Shown here: piece by piece, positions 15,705 through 24,628 of the stretch
Layout: each line of letters starts with the position of its first letter
Position numbering within the stretch: the stretch's first letter is position 1
DNA from: Mycolicibacterium mageritense
Lineage (GTDB): Bacteria > Actinomycetota > Actinomycetes > Mycobacteriales > Mycobacteriaceae
DNA length: 64,000 bases
Assembly (NCBI RefSeq): GCF_010727475.1
Contig: NZ_AP022567.1
Span: 7,378,001 to 7,442,000, forward strand
Direction of reading: 5' to 3'
Notes under the pieces: model-generated
Database searches by the model: none
What the model was told of the DNA's origin: nothing
What the model saw: only the letters and a program-made list of their open reading frames with translations
Translations under genes and position numbers: made by a program

Positions 15705-17344
15705 GCCCTGACCTTGCCAAGATCGCAGCCGCACAAGGCGATGCGATCGACTCGCGGTATCACCCGTCGGCGGCGGTGCGCCGGCAGCTGAACAAGGTGT
15801 TCCCCACCCACTGGTCGTTCCTGCTGGGTGAGATCGCCCTCTACAGCTTCATCGTGCTGCTGATCACCGGTGTGTGGTTGACGTTGTTCTTCGATCCGTC
15901 GATGGCGCACGTCACCTATGACGGTGTGTACCAACCGCTTCGGGGTGTGCAGATGTCGCGGGCCTACGAGTCCGCGCTCGACATCAGCTTCGAGGTCCGC
16001 GGCGGCCTGTTCGTCCGGCAGATCCACCACTGGGCGGCGCTGATGTTCGCGGCGTCGATCATGGTGCACCTGGCCCGCATCTTCTTCACGGGCGCGTTCC
16101 GCCGCCCGCGTGAAGCCAACTGGATCATCGGTTCGCTGCTGTTGATCCTGGCGATGTTCGAGGGCTACTTCGGCTACTCGCTGCCCGACGACCTGCTGTC
16201 GGGCATCGGCCTGCGCGCCGCGTTGTCCTCGATCACCCTCGGTATGCCGGTCATCGGAACCTGGTTGCACTGGGCGCTTTTCGGTGGGGACTTCCCCGGC
16301 GAGATCCTGATCCCGCGTCTCTACGCACTGCACATCCTGCTGATTCCGGGCATCATCCTGGCCCTCATCGGCGCGCACCTGGCGCTGGTGTGGTTCCAGA
16401 AGCACACGCAGTTCCCCGGCCCGGGCCGTACCGAGACCAATGTGGTGGGCGTGCGCGTCATGCCGGTGTTCGCCGTGAAGTCGGGTGCGTTCTTCGCCCT
16501 CATCACCGGCGTGCTCGGCTTGATGGGTGGTCTGCTGACCATCAACCCGATCTGGAACCTGGGCCCCTACAAGCCTTCCCAGGTGTCCGCGGGCAGCCAG
16601 CCCGACTTCTACATGATGTGGACCGAAGGCCTGGCACGTATCTGGCCGGCCTGGGAGTTCTACCCGTTCGGCCACACCATCCCCGCGGTGGTCTGGGTCG
16701 CGGTCATCATGGGCGGCGTCTTCGGTCTGCTCATCGCCTACCCCTTCATCGAGAAGAAGGTCACGGGTGACGATGCGCATCACAACCTGCTGCAGCGGCC
16801 GCGGGATGTGCCGGTACGCACCGCGATCGGCGCCATGGCCATCGCCTTCTACATGGTGCTCACCCTGGCCGCGATGAACGACATCATCGCCCTGAAGTTC
16901 CACATCTCGCTCAACGCGACCACCTGGATCGGCCGCATCGGCATGGTCGTCCTGCCCGGCATCGTGTACTACATCGCCTACCGCTGGGCCATCTCCCTGC
17001 AGCGCAGCGACCGCGCGGTCCTGGAGCACGGCATCGAGACCGGCATCATCAAACGCCTGCCCCACGGCGCCTACGTCGAGCTGCACCAGCCGCTGGGACC
17101 GGTCGACGACCACGGCCACCCCATCCCCCTGGAATACCAGGGCGCACCACTGCCCAAGCGCATGAACAAGCTCGGCTCCGGCGGCGCCCCCGGCACCGGC
17201 AGCTTCCTGTTCGCCGACCCCACCGTCGAACACGACGCCCTCACCGAGGCCGCCCACGCCTCCGAGCACCGCGCCCTCACGGCCCTCAAAGAACACCAGG
17301 ACCGCATCCACGACACCGACGGGGACACCAACGGCCACCACTGA
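15701..17344 (+). CDS. qcrB: menaquinol:cytochrome c reductase, cytochrome b subunit QcrB
   Basis: 547 aa. Paired haem-b His ligands are visible in the second helix (RQIHHWAALMFAASIMVHLAR) and in the fourth (LYALHILLIPG and GAHLALVW). The quinol-site region reads DFYMMWTEGLARIWPAWEFY. There are eight or more membrane helices and a long charged C-terminal extension (about 100 aa), typical of actinobacterial QcrB. In mycobacteria this subunit is the target of imidazopyridine inhibitors (established knowledge). Translation is coupled to qcrA, and a strong terminator follows 20 bp after the stop. Confidence 0.96.
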   Translation: MSPDLAKIAAAQGDAIDSRYHPSAAVRRQLNKVFPTHWSFLLGEIALYSFIVLLITGVWLTLFFDPSMAHVTYDGVYQPLRGVQMSRAYESALDISFEVRGGLFVRQIHHWAALMFAASIMVHLARIFFTGAFRRPREANWIIGSLLLILAMFEGYFGYSLPDDLLSGIGLRAALSSITLGMPVIGTWLHWALFGGDFPGEILIPRLYALHILLIPGIILALIGAHLALVWFQKHTQFPGPGRTETNVVGVRVMPVFAVKSGAFFALITGVLGLMGGLLTINPIWNLGPYKPSQVSAGSQPDFYMMWTEGLARIWPAWEFYPFGHTIPAVVWVAVIMGGVFGLLIAYPFIEKKVTGDDAHHNLLQRPRDVPVRTAIGAMAIAFYMVLTLAAMNDIIALKFHISLNATTWIGRIGMVVLPGIVYYIAYRWAISLQRSDRAVLEHGIETGIIKRLPHGAYVELHQPLGPVDDHGHPIPLEYQGAPLPKRMNKLGSGGAPGTGSFLFADPTVEHDALTEAAHASEHRALTALKEHQDRIHDTDGDTNGHH

Positions 17345-17364
17345 CCGGCCCCGGCAGTTTCACG

Positions 17365-17410
17365 CGATCGCCGCAACCTCTCCCCGGAGAGGTTGCGGCG
17401 ATCGTCTTTT
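17365..17410 (+). terminator. strong intrinsic terminator after qcrB
   Basis: A perfect 17-bp stem (17365-17381 with 17388-17404, arm CGATCGCCGCAACCTCT) encloses a 6-nt CCCCGG and is followed by TCTTTT. Stem plus T-run is a textbook Rho-independent terminator, rare in mycobacteria, and closes the ctaE-qcrCAB operon. Confidence 0.9.
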
Positions 17411-17480
17411 GCCGGACGTCCCCTCCCCTACCCCGGTGGGCCCGTCGGGCACGGAAACCGTGGGACCGGCGGACGGCAAC

Positions 17481-17486
17481 TACAGT
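17481..17486 (+). promoter_or_regulatory. -10 element for a leaderless HAD phosphatase mRNA
   Basis: TACAGT ends 6 bp before the GTG at 17493, and no ribosome-binding site is present. The element directly follows the qcrB terminator, so the next gene has its own promoter. Confidence 0.5.
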
Positions 17487-17492
17487 GCTGAC

Positions 17493-18137
17493 GTGACATG
17501 GAATGCGTGCGCGATCCTGTTCGACATCGACGGCACCCTGGTGGACTCCACACCGGTCGTCGAACGGTCGTGGCGCACATGGGCTCACGAGTATGAGGTC
17601 GACGCCGAAGAGGTGCTGCGCGTCTGCCACGGCCGTCGGACCGAAGACACCGTCGCCGACTTCGTCGCGCCGCGGCATCGAGCCGAGGCGGTGGCCAGGC
17701 TGCAGGCGTTGGAATCGGCGGACCTTGCGGGCGTCACGGCCTTGCCAGGGGCTCACGTGGTGCTCGAAGCGCTCCCGCCGTGCCGGTGGGCCGCGGTCAC
17801 ATCCGGCGAACGGGCGCTGATGACCGCCCGACTGGCGGCCGCGCAGCTGCCCATTCCCGAGACACTGATATGCGCCGAGGACGTTTCGGCGGGCAAGCCG
17901 AGCCCGGAAGGCTACCTCAAGGTAGCGGCCGCGTTGAGCTTCGCTGCCGCACAGTGCGTTGTGGTGGAAGACGCGCCGGCCGGGATCAGCGCGGGCAAGA
18001 GAGCAGGCGCACGGGTGCTGGCGCTGACGACCACTCATACGGTTCGTCAGGTGGCGGGCGCAGACGCCACCGCACCCGATCTTTCTGCCGTGGTCGTCGG
18101 GTACGCCGACGGCAGTGTCACGGTGTCGATCCGATAG
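17493..18137 (+). CDS. HAD-superfamily sugar-phosphate phosphatase-like hydrolase
   Basis: 214 aa from GTG 17493. Motif I is LFDIDGTLVDST (nucleophile Asp11, acid/base Asp13); the Lys of motif III is in SAGKPSPEGYL and the acidic motif IV is VVEDAPAGISAGKRAG, typical of the beta-phosphoglucomutase/sugar-phosphatase branch with a helical cap. Substrate cannot be read from the sequence. A longer frame is open upstream, but the leader is low complexity and TACAGT lies exactly where a leaderless -10 should be. It converges on the membrane protein gene at 18160. Confidence 0.85.
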   Translation: MTWNACAILFDIDGTLVDSTPVVERSWRTWAHEYEVDAEEVLRVCHGRRTEDTVADFVAPRHRAEAVARLQALESADLAGVTALPGAHVVLEALPPCRWAAVTSGERALMTARLAAAQLPIPETLICAEDVSAGKPSPEGYLKVAAALSFAAAQCVVVEDAPAGISAGKRAGARVLALTTTHTVRQVAGADATAPDLSAVVVGYADGSVTVSIR

Positions 18138-18159
18138 GACCGCGCTCGCGCCGTCGGAG

Positions 18160-18753
18160 CTAGGCGGTCACGGCATCGAGCTGACGCAGCGCGACGATGG
18201 GCAACGCCACCATGCCCGCTGTGACCACGCCGGCAAGGCCGTACAGGCACCATGCGGCGACATCACTGTCGGTTGCCATCAGATAGGTCGCGATACCGGT
18301 CGCCGCTGTGGCGATACCCATGGCACACGCGACCGCCAAGGTGTAGCGCAACCACACCTGCTCGACCTTCGCGGTCGCCGAATTCTCGTCGCGCCCATAG
18401 CCACTCACCACGACCGGGGCGCCGGCGCCCGGCCCGCCGAGCGGTCGCCGCGGCGGCAGCGGCTGCTGAGACGGACGCAGGACGCCGCTCGCGGGTTGCC
18501 GCGAATCGGCCTGTGCCCGGGCCCGGAGCAGCAGGGGAACCGCGGCCGCGATGACCACGACCGAGATCCCGATGATCGTGTACAGCAGCCATGGCGTATC
18601 CGCCGAGTCCGCGTTCTGCACGTGCCCGCGCCCGAGGTCCACGAGTGCCACCGCGGCGGCCACGCCCGCACCCAGCGCGGCCAGCCAGACCGCGGCACAG
18701 GCTCCGAGCAGAATCCGGTCGGTCCCGTCCAGGCTGTCCAGCGGTCCGGTCAT
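18160..18753 (-). CDS. four-helix membrane protein (Rv2197c-like)
   Basis: 197 aa. Four membrane segments: ILLGACAAVWLAALGAGVAAAVAL, WLLYTIIGISVVVIAAAVPLLL, YTLAVACAMGIATAATGIATYL and WCLYGLAGVVTAGMVALPIV. A Pro/Arg/Gly cytoplasmic loop separates the two hairpins. The ATG at 18753 overlaps the TGA of mmpS3 by one base (TGATG), so translation follows mmpS3. The same two genes lie together beside ctaF-ctaC in M. tuberculosis. No enzyme motif is seen; a role beside MmpS3 is inferred from coupling. Confidence 0.82.
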   Translation of the reverse strand: MTGPLDSLDGTDRILLGACAAVWLAALGAGVAAAVALVDLGRGHVQNADSADTPWLLYTIIGISVVVIAAAVPLLLRARAQADSRQPASGVLRPSQQPLPPRRPLGGPGAGAPVVVSGYGRDENSATAKVEQVWLRYTLAVACAMGIATAATGIATYLMATDSDVAAWCLYGLAGVVTAGMVALPIVALRQLDAVTA

Positions 18754-19664
18754 CAGCAGGCTGTCTGGGCCGAGTTGTTGGCGTTGGAGGACAACACCGT
18801 GCCGTCGCTCGCGGTGATGGAGCAGTTCAGCCGGCTCACCAGGAACAGGCTGGAGGCCTCCACCGAACCCACGTCCGAATTGGAGATGGGGGTCATGGTG
18901 AACGTCCACGGGATGTAGACGTTGCGCAGCGTGCGGCGGTTTCCGTTGCCGTCGACGTAGGTGATCGTGATGATGTCGCCGGGCGCCTTGGTACCCGTCA
19001 CCGAGTACGTCACCTGGCGCGGGCCCGAGCGTGTCGTCGTGGGCGGCGCCGGGGTCGTGGTCGCGGGCGGCGGTGGGGGCGCCTCGGATGTCGGCGCGGG
19101 CGCGGGCGGGGGCGGCGGGGGCTCGGTCACCGTCACCGTCTCCGGTGGTGGCGGCGGAGGCGGTGCCTCCGACGTCGGCGGCGGGGGTGGTGGCGGCGGA
19201 GGCGGAGCCTCCGTCGTGGTGGTGATCTCGTCCTGCACGGGCGGTGTCGAAGGCGTCGTGCTGGTCTCGGGCGTCGCCAGGTTGGTGGTGCTGTCGTCGC
19301 GCGTCACCAACACCGACACCGATACGACGAGCGCGATGGCCGCGATGATCGCGGTGATGCCGACGACCCAGGGCCAGCGTGGCGGCTTCTGCGCGTCCGC
19401 GAGCTCACTGGCCGGGTCGTAGCTGTCGTAGTCGTACAGCGCGATGTCGGCCGGAACGTATGGGCCGCTGGTGAACTGCTCCGATTCGGGCGCGGAGTAC
19501 GCCTGCGAGTAGATCTCGGTTTCGCCGGTGCGCGGTTCGGGCGCCCCGACCTGCGCCTGCTCATCGTGCTCGGGTTCAGGTTCGGGTGCGGAATGCCTAC
19601 CGGGTTTGTCATCCGGCAGATCCGAACCGACAGCATCCGGCTCAGTGGGATCCGGCCCGCTCAT
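18753..19664 (-). CDS. mmpS3: MmpS-family membrane protein MmpS3
   Basis: 303 aa. The order is an acidic cytoplasmic N-terminus (about 1-95), one membrane helix (WPWVVGITAIIAAIALVVSV), a Thr/Pro-rich periplasmic stalk with several poly-Pro runs (about 140-215), and a C-terminal MmpS domain (VTYSVTG--APGDIITITYVDGNG, then NVYIPWTFTMTPIS) with a conserved Cys pair in LNCSITAS and the final TAC. MmpS proteins usually partner MmpL transporters, but there is no mmpL here. In mycobacteria MmpS3 has been linked to cell growth and division. Length and place fit Rv2198c. Confidence 0.9.
   Translation of the reverse strand: MSGPDPTEPDAVGSDLPDDKPGRHSAPEPEPEHDEQAQVGAPEPRTGETEIYSQAYSAPESEQFTSGPYVPADIALYDYDSYDPASELADAQKPPRWPWVVGITAIIAAIALVVSVSVLVTRDDSTTNLATPETSTTPSTPPVQDEITTTTEAPPPPPPPPPPTSEAPPPPPPPETVTVTEPPPPPPAPAPTSEAPPPPPATTTPAPPTTTRSGPRQVTYSVTGTKAPGDIITITYVDGNGNRRTLRNVYIPWTFTMTPISNSDVGSVEASSLFLVSRLNCSITASDGTVLSSNANNSAQTAC
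19045..19215 (-). repeat. poly-proline/TSEAPPP repeat within mmpS3
   Basis: The unit TSEAPPPPP occurs several times between runs of up to ten prolines, interspersed with TVTVTEPPP. Long CCG-type runs make this stretch prone to length change by slippage. It probably forms a stiff spacer reaching into the cell wall. Confidence 0.75.
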
Positions 19665-19703
19665 CTACGCCTATCCTTCTCGACTGCTTCACTGCCGCGC
19701 CGG

Positions 19704-19721
19704 GCGAACCCTATTGTTCGC
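19704..19721. promoter_or_regulatory. inverted repeat around a -10-like element upstream of mmpS3
   Basis: GCGAAC-CCTATT-GTTCGC is a perfect 6-bp inverted repeat; read on the minus strand its centre includes TAGGGT, a plausible -10 for mmpS3, whose ATG is about 40 bp downstream. It could be an operator; no regulator is encoded nearby. Confidence 0.35.
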
Positions 19722-19843
19722 AGCTGACAGTGCCCCGGCAACATTACCCAACCGGACGGCGAGAGTGTTCCCGGCGGTGCCGGTGGCGGGTCGACTGGTG
19801 TCCCGATTGTGACCTTGATCAGCCGATCGGGACCAACCGCAAC

Positions 19844-20263
19844 TCAGTGCTTTTCCGGGCCCCAGTAGTACTCGAAGACCAGGCCGCCGACGGACACGAG
19901 CACGAAGCACACGCCTGCGACGATCAGCCACGGCAACCACAGCGCGGTGCCCACCGCGGCGGTCGAGAACGAAAGCGCGATCATGATCGGCCACCAGCTG
20001 TGCGGCGCGTAGAAGCCCAGTTCGCCTGCGCCGTCGCTGATCTCAGCGTCCTCGTAGTCCTCGGGCCGGGTGTCGAGACGGCGGGCCACGAAGCGGAAGA
20101 AGGTACCGGTGATCAACGTGAGGCCGGTGGTCAGCACGAGCGCGGTGGTGCCGGCCCACTCCACGCCACCGGTGGCGAACATCGCGGTCAGCACGCCGTA
20201 CACGACGGCCGACAAGGCGAAGAACGCAGTCAGGATCTCGAACAGCCGGGCTTCAATATGCAT
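19844..20263 (-). CDS. ctaF: cytochrome c oxidase subunit 4 (actinobacterial type)
   Basis: 139 aa, four membrane helices in two hairpins, starting MHIEARLFEILTAFFALSAVVYG and ending in LVFEYYWGPEKH, the recognisable C-terminus of CtaF. It is an accessory, non-redox subunit of the mycobacterial aa3 oxidase. It starts 12 bp after the ctaC stop and must be co-transcribed with it. 179 bp follow its stop before mmpS3 begins; that gap holds the mmpS3 upstream inverted repeat and no gene that I can see. Confidence 0.93.
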   Translation of the reverse strand: MHIEARLFEILTAFFALSAVVYGVLTAMFATGGVEWAGTTALVLTTGLTLITGTFFRFVARRLDTRPEDYEDAEISDGAGELGFYAPHSWWPIMIALSFSTAAVGTALWLPWLIVAGVCFVLVSVGGLVFEYYWGPEKH

Positions 20264-20275
20264 GAGGTGTCGTCC

Positions 20276-21301
20276 CTACTTGCTCGCCTGCGGTGCTTGC
20301 TCACCGCGTCGGGTGTCGAACGGCTCGGTCGTGGTGGCCAGCGGCGCCTGGTTGATGGCGGCCAACGCCTCGGCGTTGGTCTTGCCCGCAGACCGCTGAT
20401 CGATGTAGGCCTTGAAGTCGTTGGGCTCCACCACGCGGATCTCGAAGTTCATCATCGAGTGGTAGGTGCCGCACATCTCGGTGCAGCGCCCGACGAACGC
20501 GCCGGTCTCCTGGATCTCGCTGACCTGGAAGATGTGGTCCGAGTGGTTGGCCACCGGATCCGGCATGACGTCGCGCTTGAACAGGAACTCGGGAACCCAG
20601 AAGCCGTGGATCACGTCGGCCGAGTTGAGCTGGAACTCGATGCGCTTGCCCTTCGGCAGCACCAGCACCGGGATCTCGGTCGAGCTGCCCAGGGTCTCGA
20701 TCTTGTCGAAGTTCAGGTAGGTGCGGTCCTCGGGGTTGAGGCCGCGCACCGCGCCGACGCGTTCCTTGCCGTGCTCGTCGGTGCCCTCCGGCTTGGAGGT
20801 CATCGCGGCCTTGCGCTCGGGGTCGGCGCCGTCGTAATCGAATGTGCCGTCGGCGTAGTCGATCTTCTGGTAACCGAACTTCCAGTTCCACTGGAAGGCC
20901 GTGACGTCGATGACGACCTCGGGATTGGGATCCTTGTGCAGCATGCGCTCCTGCACGACCACGGTGAAGTAGAACAGCACCGAGATGATGAGGAACGGGA
21001 TGACCGTCAGCACCAGTTCCAGCGGCATGTTGTAGCCGAACTGGCGCGGCAACTCGGTGTCGGTCTTCTTCTTCCGGTGGAAGGCACTGGCCCAGAAGAT
21101 CAACGCCCACACGATGGCGCCAACGACGAACGACGCGATCACCGATCCGAGCCACAGATCACGGTTCAGTTTGCCTTCCGGCGTGATGCCGTTCGGCCAG
21201 CCCAGGCCAAGCACTTCCTGCCAGCTGCAACCGCTCAGCAGCACGGCCGTACCGCCCAAGACCATTGACAACGCCACCACCCGGAGCCCGCGAGGTGTCA
21301 C
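20276..21301 (-). CDS. ctaC: cytochrome c oxidase subunit II (CuA subunit)
   Basis: 341 aa from GTG 21301 with TAGGAGG upstream. A lipobox LLSGC ends at Cys25, so the mature protein is probably lipid-anchored. Two membrane helices follow (around WLGSVIASFVVGAIVWALIF and LELVLTVIPFLIISVLFYF). The CuA site is formed by His in SADVIHGFWVPEF and by GRCTEMCGTYHSMM. It accepts electrons from QcrC in the supercomplex. An insertion of roughly 40 residues with Asp, Glu and Gly between WNWKFGYQ and IPVLVLPKG is seen in actinobacterial CtaC. It is divergent from asnB. Confidence 0.95.
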   Translation of the reverse strand: MTPRGLRVVALSMVLGGTAVLLSGCSWQEVLGLGWPNGITPEGKLNRDLWLGSVIASFVVGAIVWALIFWASAFHRKKKTDTELPRQFGYNMPLELVLTVIPFLIISVLFYFTVVVQERMLHKDPNPEVVIDVTAFQWNWKFGYQKIDYADGTFDYDGADPERKAAMTSKPEGTDEHGKERVGAVRGLNPEDRTYLNFDKIETLGSSTEIPVLVLPKGKRIEFQLNSADVIHGFWVPEFLFKRDVMPDPVANHSDHIFQVSEIQETGAFVGRCTEMCGTYHSMMNFEIRVVEPNDFKAYIDQRSAGKTNAEALAAINQAPLATTTEPFDTRRGEQAPQASK

Positions 21302-21484
21302 GTTGGCGCCTCCTAGAAGTCGGTAAAACTCGACCGCGAGCGGTCATCAACTCAGCGAATACTACGCAGCGTAGACCACGCCGGTGCGCGGGGAGAAAGC
21401 GACCGGGGAATGGGTTCCGCGCGGCGGCCGGCGCAGCGACTCACGCAAGGGTCGGGTGAAACCTCGACATGTTCGGCGAACAGG

Positions 21485-21490
21485 CATACT
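21485..21490 (+). promoter_or_regulatory. -10 element for a leaderless asnB mRNA
   Basis: CATACT ends 6 bp before GTG 21497. The start after it places Cys at position 2, as the enzyme needs, which supports both calls. Confidence 0.5.
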
Positions 21491-21496
21491 GGCGCG

Positions 21497-23479
21497 GTGT
21501 GTGGACTGCTGGCCCTGGTAACTGACCCGTCGCGAGCCGCCCAGGGTGAGGTCTCCCCCGAGGCCGAAACCCGGCTCGTCGACGCGGTGGCGGGGGCGTC
21601 GCACCTGATGCGGCACCGCGGCCCCGACGAGCCCGGCACGTGGGCCGAGACCGGCCCGGACGGCGCGAGCGTCGTACTCGGTTTCAACCGGCTGTCGATC
21701 ATCGACATCGCCCACAGCCACCAACCGCTGCGGTGGGGCCCGGCCGACGCTCCGGATCGCTACGTGCTGGTGTTCAACGGCGAGATCTACAACTATCTGG
21801 AGCTCCGTGACGAGCTCCGCGACAAGCACGGTGCCGAATTTCACACCGACGGCGACGGCGAGGCCATCGTCGCGGCCTACCACCACTGGGGCGCCGATGC
21901 GCTGAGTCGGCTGCGCGGCATGTTCGCGTTCGCCCTGTGGGACACCGAGACGCGCGAGTTGTTCTGTGCGCGCGACCCGTTCGGCATCAAGCCGTTGTTC
22001 ATGGCCACCGGGCCAGGGGGCACCGCGGTCGGCAGCGAGAAGAAATGCCTGATGGATCTGGCGCAGAATCCGGACCTGGCGCTCGGTATCGATCTGGATA
22101 TCGACGCGCGGGCGCTGCAGCACTACACCGTGCTGCAGTACGTGCCGGAGCCCGAGACCCTCAACCGGGGCATCCGCAGGCTCGAATCGGGCAGCTACGC
22201 CCGGATCCGCCCGGGCGCGGCGCCTGAGGTGACCCGGTATTTCGTGCCGAAGTTCGCCGCCGTGCCGTTCGTGGCGGGCGGCGAGCAGTCCAGGTACGAC
22301 GAGATCACGGCCGCGCTGGAGGATTCGGTCGCCAAGCACATGCGCGCCGATGTCACGGTCGGCGCGTTCCTGTCCGGGGGCATCGACTCGACGGCCATCG
22401 CGGCGCTGGCCATGCGGCACAACCCCCGGCTGATCACGTTCACCACCGGTTTCGAGCGCGAGGGTTTCTCCGAAGTCGATGTCGCGGTGGCGTCCGCCGA
22501 GGCAATCGGCGCCCGGCACGTCACCAAGGTGGTCAGCCAGGCCGAGTTCGTCGAGGCCCTGCCGGAGATCGTCTGGTATCTCGACGAGCCCGTGGCCGAT
22601 CCGGCCCTGGTGCCGCTGTTCTTCATCGCGCGCGAGGCCCGCAAGCACGTCAAGGTGGTGCTGTCGGGAGAAGGCGCCGACGAGCTGTTCGGCGGGTACA
22701 CGATCTACCGCGAGCCGTTGTCGCTCAAGCCGTTCGACTATCTGCCGCGCCCGGTGCGCAAGTCGTTGGGCAAGGCGTCCAAACCGCTGCCGGAGGGCAT
22801 GCGCGGCAAGAGCCTGCTGCACCGCGGCTCGCTGACGCTCGAAGAGCGCTATTACGGCAATGCGCGCAGTTTCTCCGACGATCAGTTGCGGGCCGTGCTG
22901 CCGGGTTTCCGTCCGCACTGGGTCCACACCGATGTCACCGCGCCCGTGTACGCGGCGTCGCAGGGCTGGGATCCGGTGGCGCGTATGCAGCACACCGATC
23001 TGTTCACGTGGTTGCGCGGCGACATCCTGGTCAAGGCCGACAAGGTGACCATGGCCAACTCGCTGGAGTTGCGGGTGCCGTTCCTCGATCCCGAGGTGTT
23101 CGCGGTCGCGTCCCGGCTTCCGGTCGACGCGAAGATCACGCGGTCGACGACCAAGTTCGCGTTGCGCAAGGCGCTCGAACCGATCATCCCGGCCCACGTG
23201 CTGCACCGCCCCAAGCTGGGCTTCCCGGTCCCGATCCGGCACTGGCTGCGCGCCGGTGAGCTGTTGGACTGGGCCTACGCGATGGTCGGCTCGTCACAGG
23301 CCGGTGAGCTCGTGGATCTCGCCGCGGTGCGCACCATGCTCGATGAGCACCGCGGCGGCGTCAGCGATCACAGCAGGCGGTTGTGGACCATGCTGATCTT
23401 CATGCTGTGGCACGCCATCTTCGTCGAACACAGCGTGACCCCGCAGATCAAGGAGCCGCACTACCCCGTGCAGCTTTAG
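21497..23479 (+). CDS. asnB: asparagine synthetase (glutamine-hydrolysing)
   Basis: 660 aa. GTG 21497 is followed by Cys, giving the N-terminal nucleophile of the glutaminase domain (CGLLALV); further glutaminase motifs are MRHRGPDEPG, FNGEIYN and DGEAIV. The synthetase domain begins near residue 265 with the ATP pyrophosphatase loop LSGGIDSTAIA, followed by GEGADELFGGY. It makes asparagine from aspartate, ATP and glutamine; in mycobacteria this gene (Rv2201) has also been linked to amidation of cell-wall precursors. It is divergent from ctaC and ends 2 bp before the convergent adenosine kinase. Confidence 0.94.
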   Translation: MCGLLALVTDPSRAAQGEVSPEAETRLVDAVAGASHLMRHRGPDEPGTWAETGPDGASVVLGFNRLSIIDIAHSHQPLRWGPADAPDRYVLVFNGEIYNYLELRDELRDKHGAEFHTDGDGEAIVAAYHHWGADALSRLRGMFAFALWDTETRELFCARDPFGIKPLFMATGPGGTAVGSEKKCLMDLAQNPDLALGIDLDIDARALQHYTVLQYVPEPETLNRGIRRLESGSYARIRPGAAPEVTRYFVPKFAAVPFVAGGEQSRYDEITAALEDSVAKHMRADVTVGAFLSGGIDSTAIAALAMRHNPRLITFTTGFEREGFSEVDVAVASAEAIGARHVTKVVSQAEFVEALPEIVWYLDEPVADPALVPLFFIAREARKHVKVVLSGEGADELFGGYTIYREPLSLKPFDYLPRPVRKSLGKASKPLPEGMRGKSLLHRGSLTLEERYYGNARSFSDDQLRAVLPGFRPHWVHTDVTAPVYAASQGWDPVARMQHTDLFTWLRGDILVKADKVTMANSLELRVPFLDPEVFAVASRLPVDAKITRSTTKFALRKALEPIIPAHVLHRPKLGFPVPIRHWLRAGELLDWAYAMVGSSQAGELVDLAAVRTMLDEHRGGVSDHSRRLWTMLIFMLWHAIFVEHSVTPQIKEPHYPVQL

Positions 23480-23481
23480 GG

Positions 23482-24459
23482 CTACGCGCCGAGGGCCTTG
23501 CCGATCTCGGCGCCGGCGTCGGCGCCGTACGCCTCGGACAGCCGCCGCACGGCGTCGTCACGATCCCAGCTCCATTCCTGCGGCCCGGGCGCCTCGAGCA
23601 CCAGGACCGCGACGAGCGACGCGAGCTGCGCCGCGCGTTCGAGGCTCAGACCTGCGCTGCGCCCGGTGAGGAACCCGGCCCGGAAGGCGTCGCCGATGCC
23701 GGTCGGGTCGTCCTTGTGGGTCTCGGGGACGACGTCGACGTGAACGAATGTGCCGTCGCGGCCCACGATGTCGACGCCCTTCTCCCCCAGCGTCGTGACC
23801 CGGAGCTCGATCTGGCGCATCACCTCGGCTTCTGACCAGCCCGACTTCTGCAACAGCAGATCCCACTCGTAGTCGTTGGTGAACAGGTAGGTGGCGCCGT
23901 CGATGAGCTTGCGGATCTCCTCGCCCGAGAGCCGGGCCAGCTGCTGCGAAGGATCGGCGGCGAAGGCCAGGCCGAGCTCGCGGCATTCCTGGGTGTGCAG
24001 GAACATCGCCTCGGGGTCGTTGGCCCCCACGATCACCAGTTCGGGTTTACCGGACCGCGCGACCAGGTCGGCAAGCGAGATGGTGCGCGCCTCCGACATG
24101 GCGCCCGGGTAGAACGAGGCGATCTGGGCCATGTCCTGGTCGGTGGTGCAGACGAAGCGCGCGGTGTAGGCCGTCGACGACACGAGGACGCTGTCGCAGT
24201 CCACGCCGTGCGAGGTCAGCCAGCCGCGGTAGTCGTCGAAATCCTTGCCGACGGCGCCGACGAGCGTGACGTCGCCGCCCAGCACGCCGATGGCGTACGC
24301 CATGTTGCCCGCGACGCCGCCGCGGTGGATGACCAGCTCGTCGACCAGGAAGCTCAGCGACACCTTCTGCAGGTGGTCCGCCAGCAGTTGTTCGGAGAAC
24401 TTGCCGGGAAACTTCATCAGATGGTCGGTCGCGATCGAGCCGGTAACTGCGATGGTCAC
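23482..24459 (-). CDS. adoK: adenosine kinase (PfkB family)
   Basis: 325 aa from GTG 24459. The PfkB fold is clear: GGVAGNMAYAIGVLGGDVTLVGAVGKD near the N-terminus and the anion-hole/catalytic motif DPTGIGDAFRAGFLTG (catalytic Asp in GIGDAFRAG) at about 255-270. In M. tuberculosis the corresponding gene (Rv2202c) is a bacterial adenosine kinase, not a ribokinase, and this protein has the same length. It phosphorylates adenosine to AMP for purine salvage. It is divergent from the membrane protein gene at 24629. Confidence 0.9.
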   Translation of the reverse strand: MTIAVTGSIATDHLMKFPGKFSEQLLADHLQKVSLSFLVDELVIHRGGVAGNMAYAIGVLGGDVTLVGAVGKDFDDYRGWLTSHGVDCDSVLVSSTAYTARFVCTTDQDMAQIASFYPGAMSEARTISLADLVARSGKPELVIVGANDPEAMFLHTQECRELGLAFAADPSQQLARLSGEEIRKLIDGATYLFTNDYEWDLLLQKSGWSEAEVMRQIELRVTTLGEKGVDIVGRDGTFVHVDVVPETHKDDPTGIGDAFRAGFLTGRSAGLSLERAAQLASLVAVLVLEAPGPQEWSWDRDDAVRRLSEAYGADAGAEIGKALGA

Positions 24460-24628
24460 GAAGCGTCACCCTTCATTTCGTTAAGTCGTCTAGGTAAGGC
24501 TACGCGCGCGGGTTGACGCCACAAGCGCTCACGGCCCCACGTCCCGGCTTGCGCTAACCTGCGTATAACCGTATGCCCGGTCGCCATAGATCAGGTGACC
24601 CACCTCCATATCGCGGGGAGCGCCCTTA

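Noticed and set aside
15638..17341. 567-codon open frame antisense to qcrB
   Set aside because: Shadow of qcrB; His/Asp/Gly-rich translation with no motif.
21362..23242. 626-codon open frame antisense to asnB
   Set aside because: Shadow frame; asnB is intact with all catalytic motifs on the other strand.
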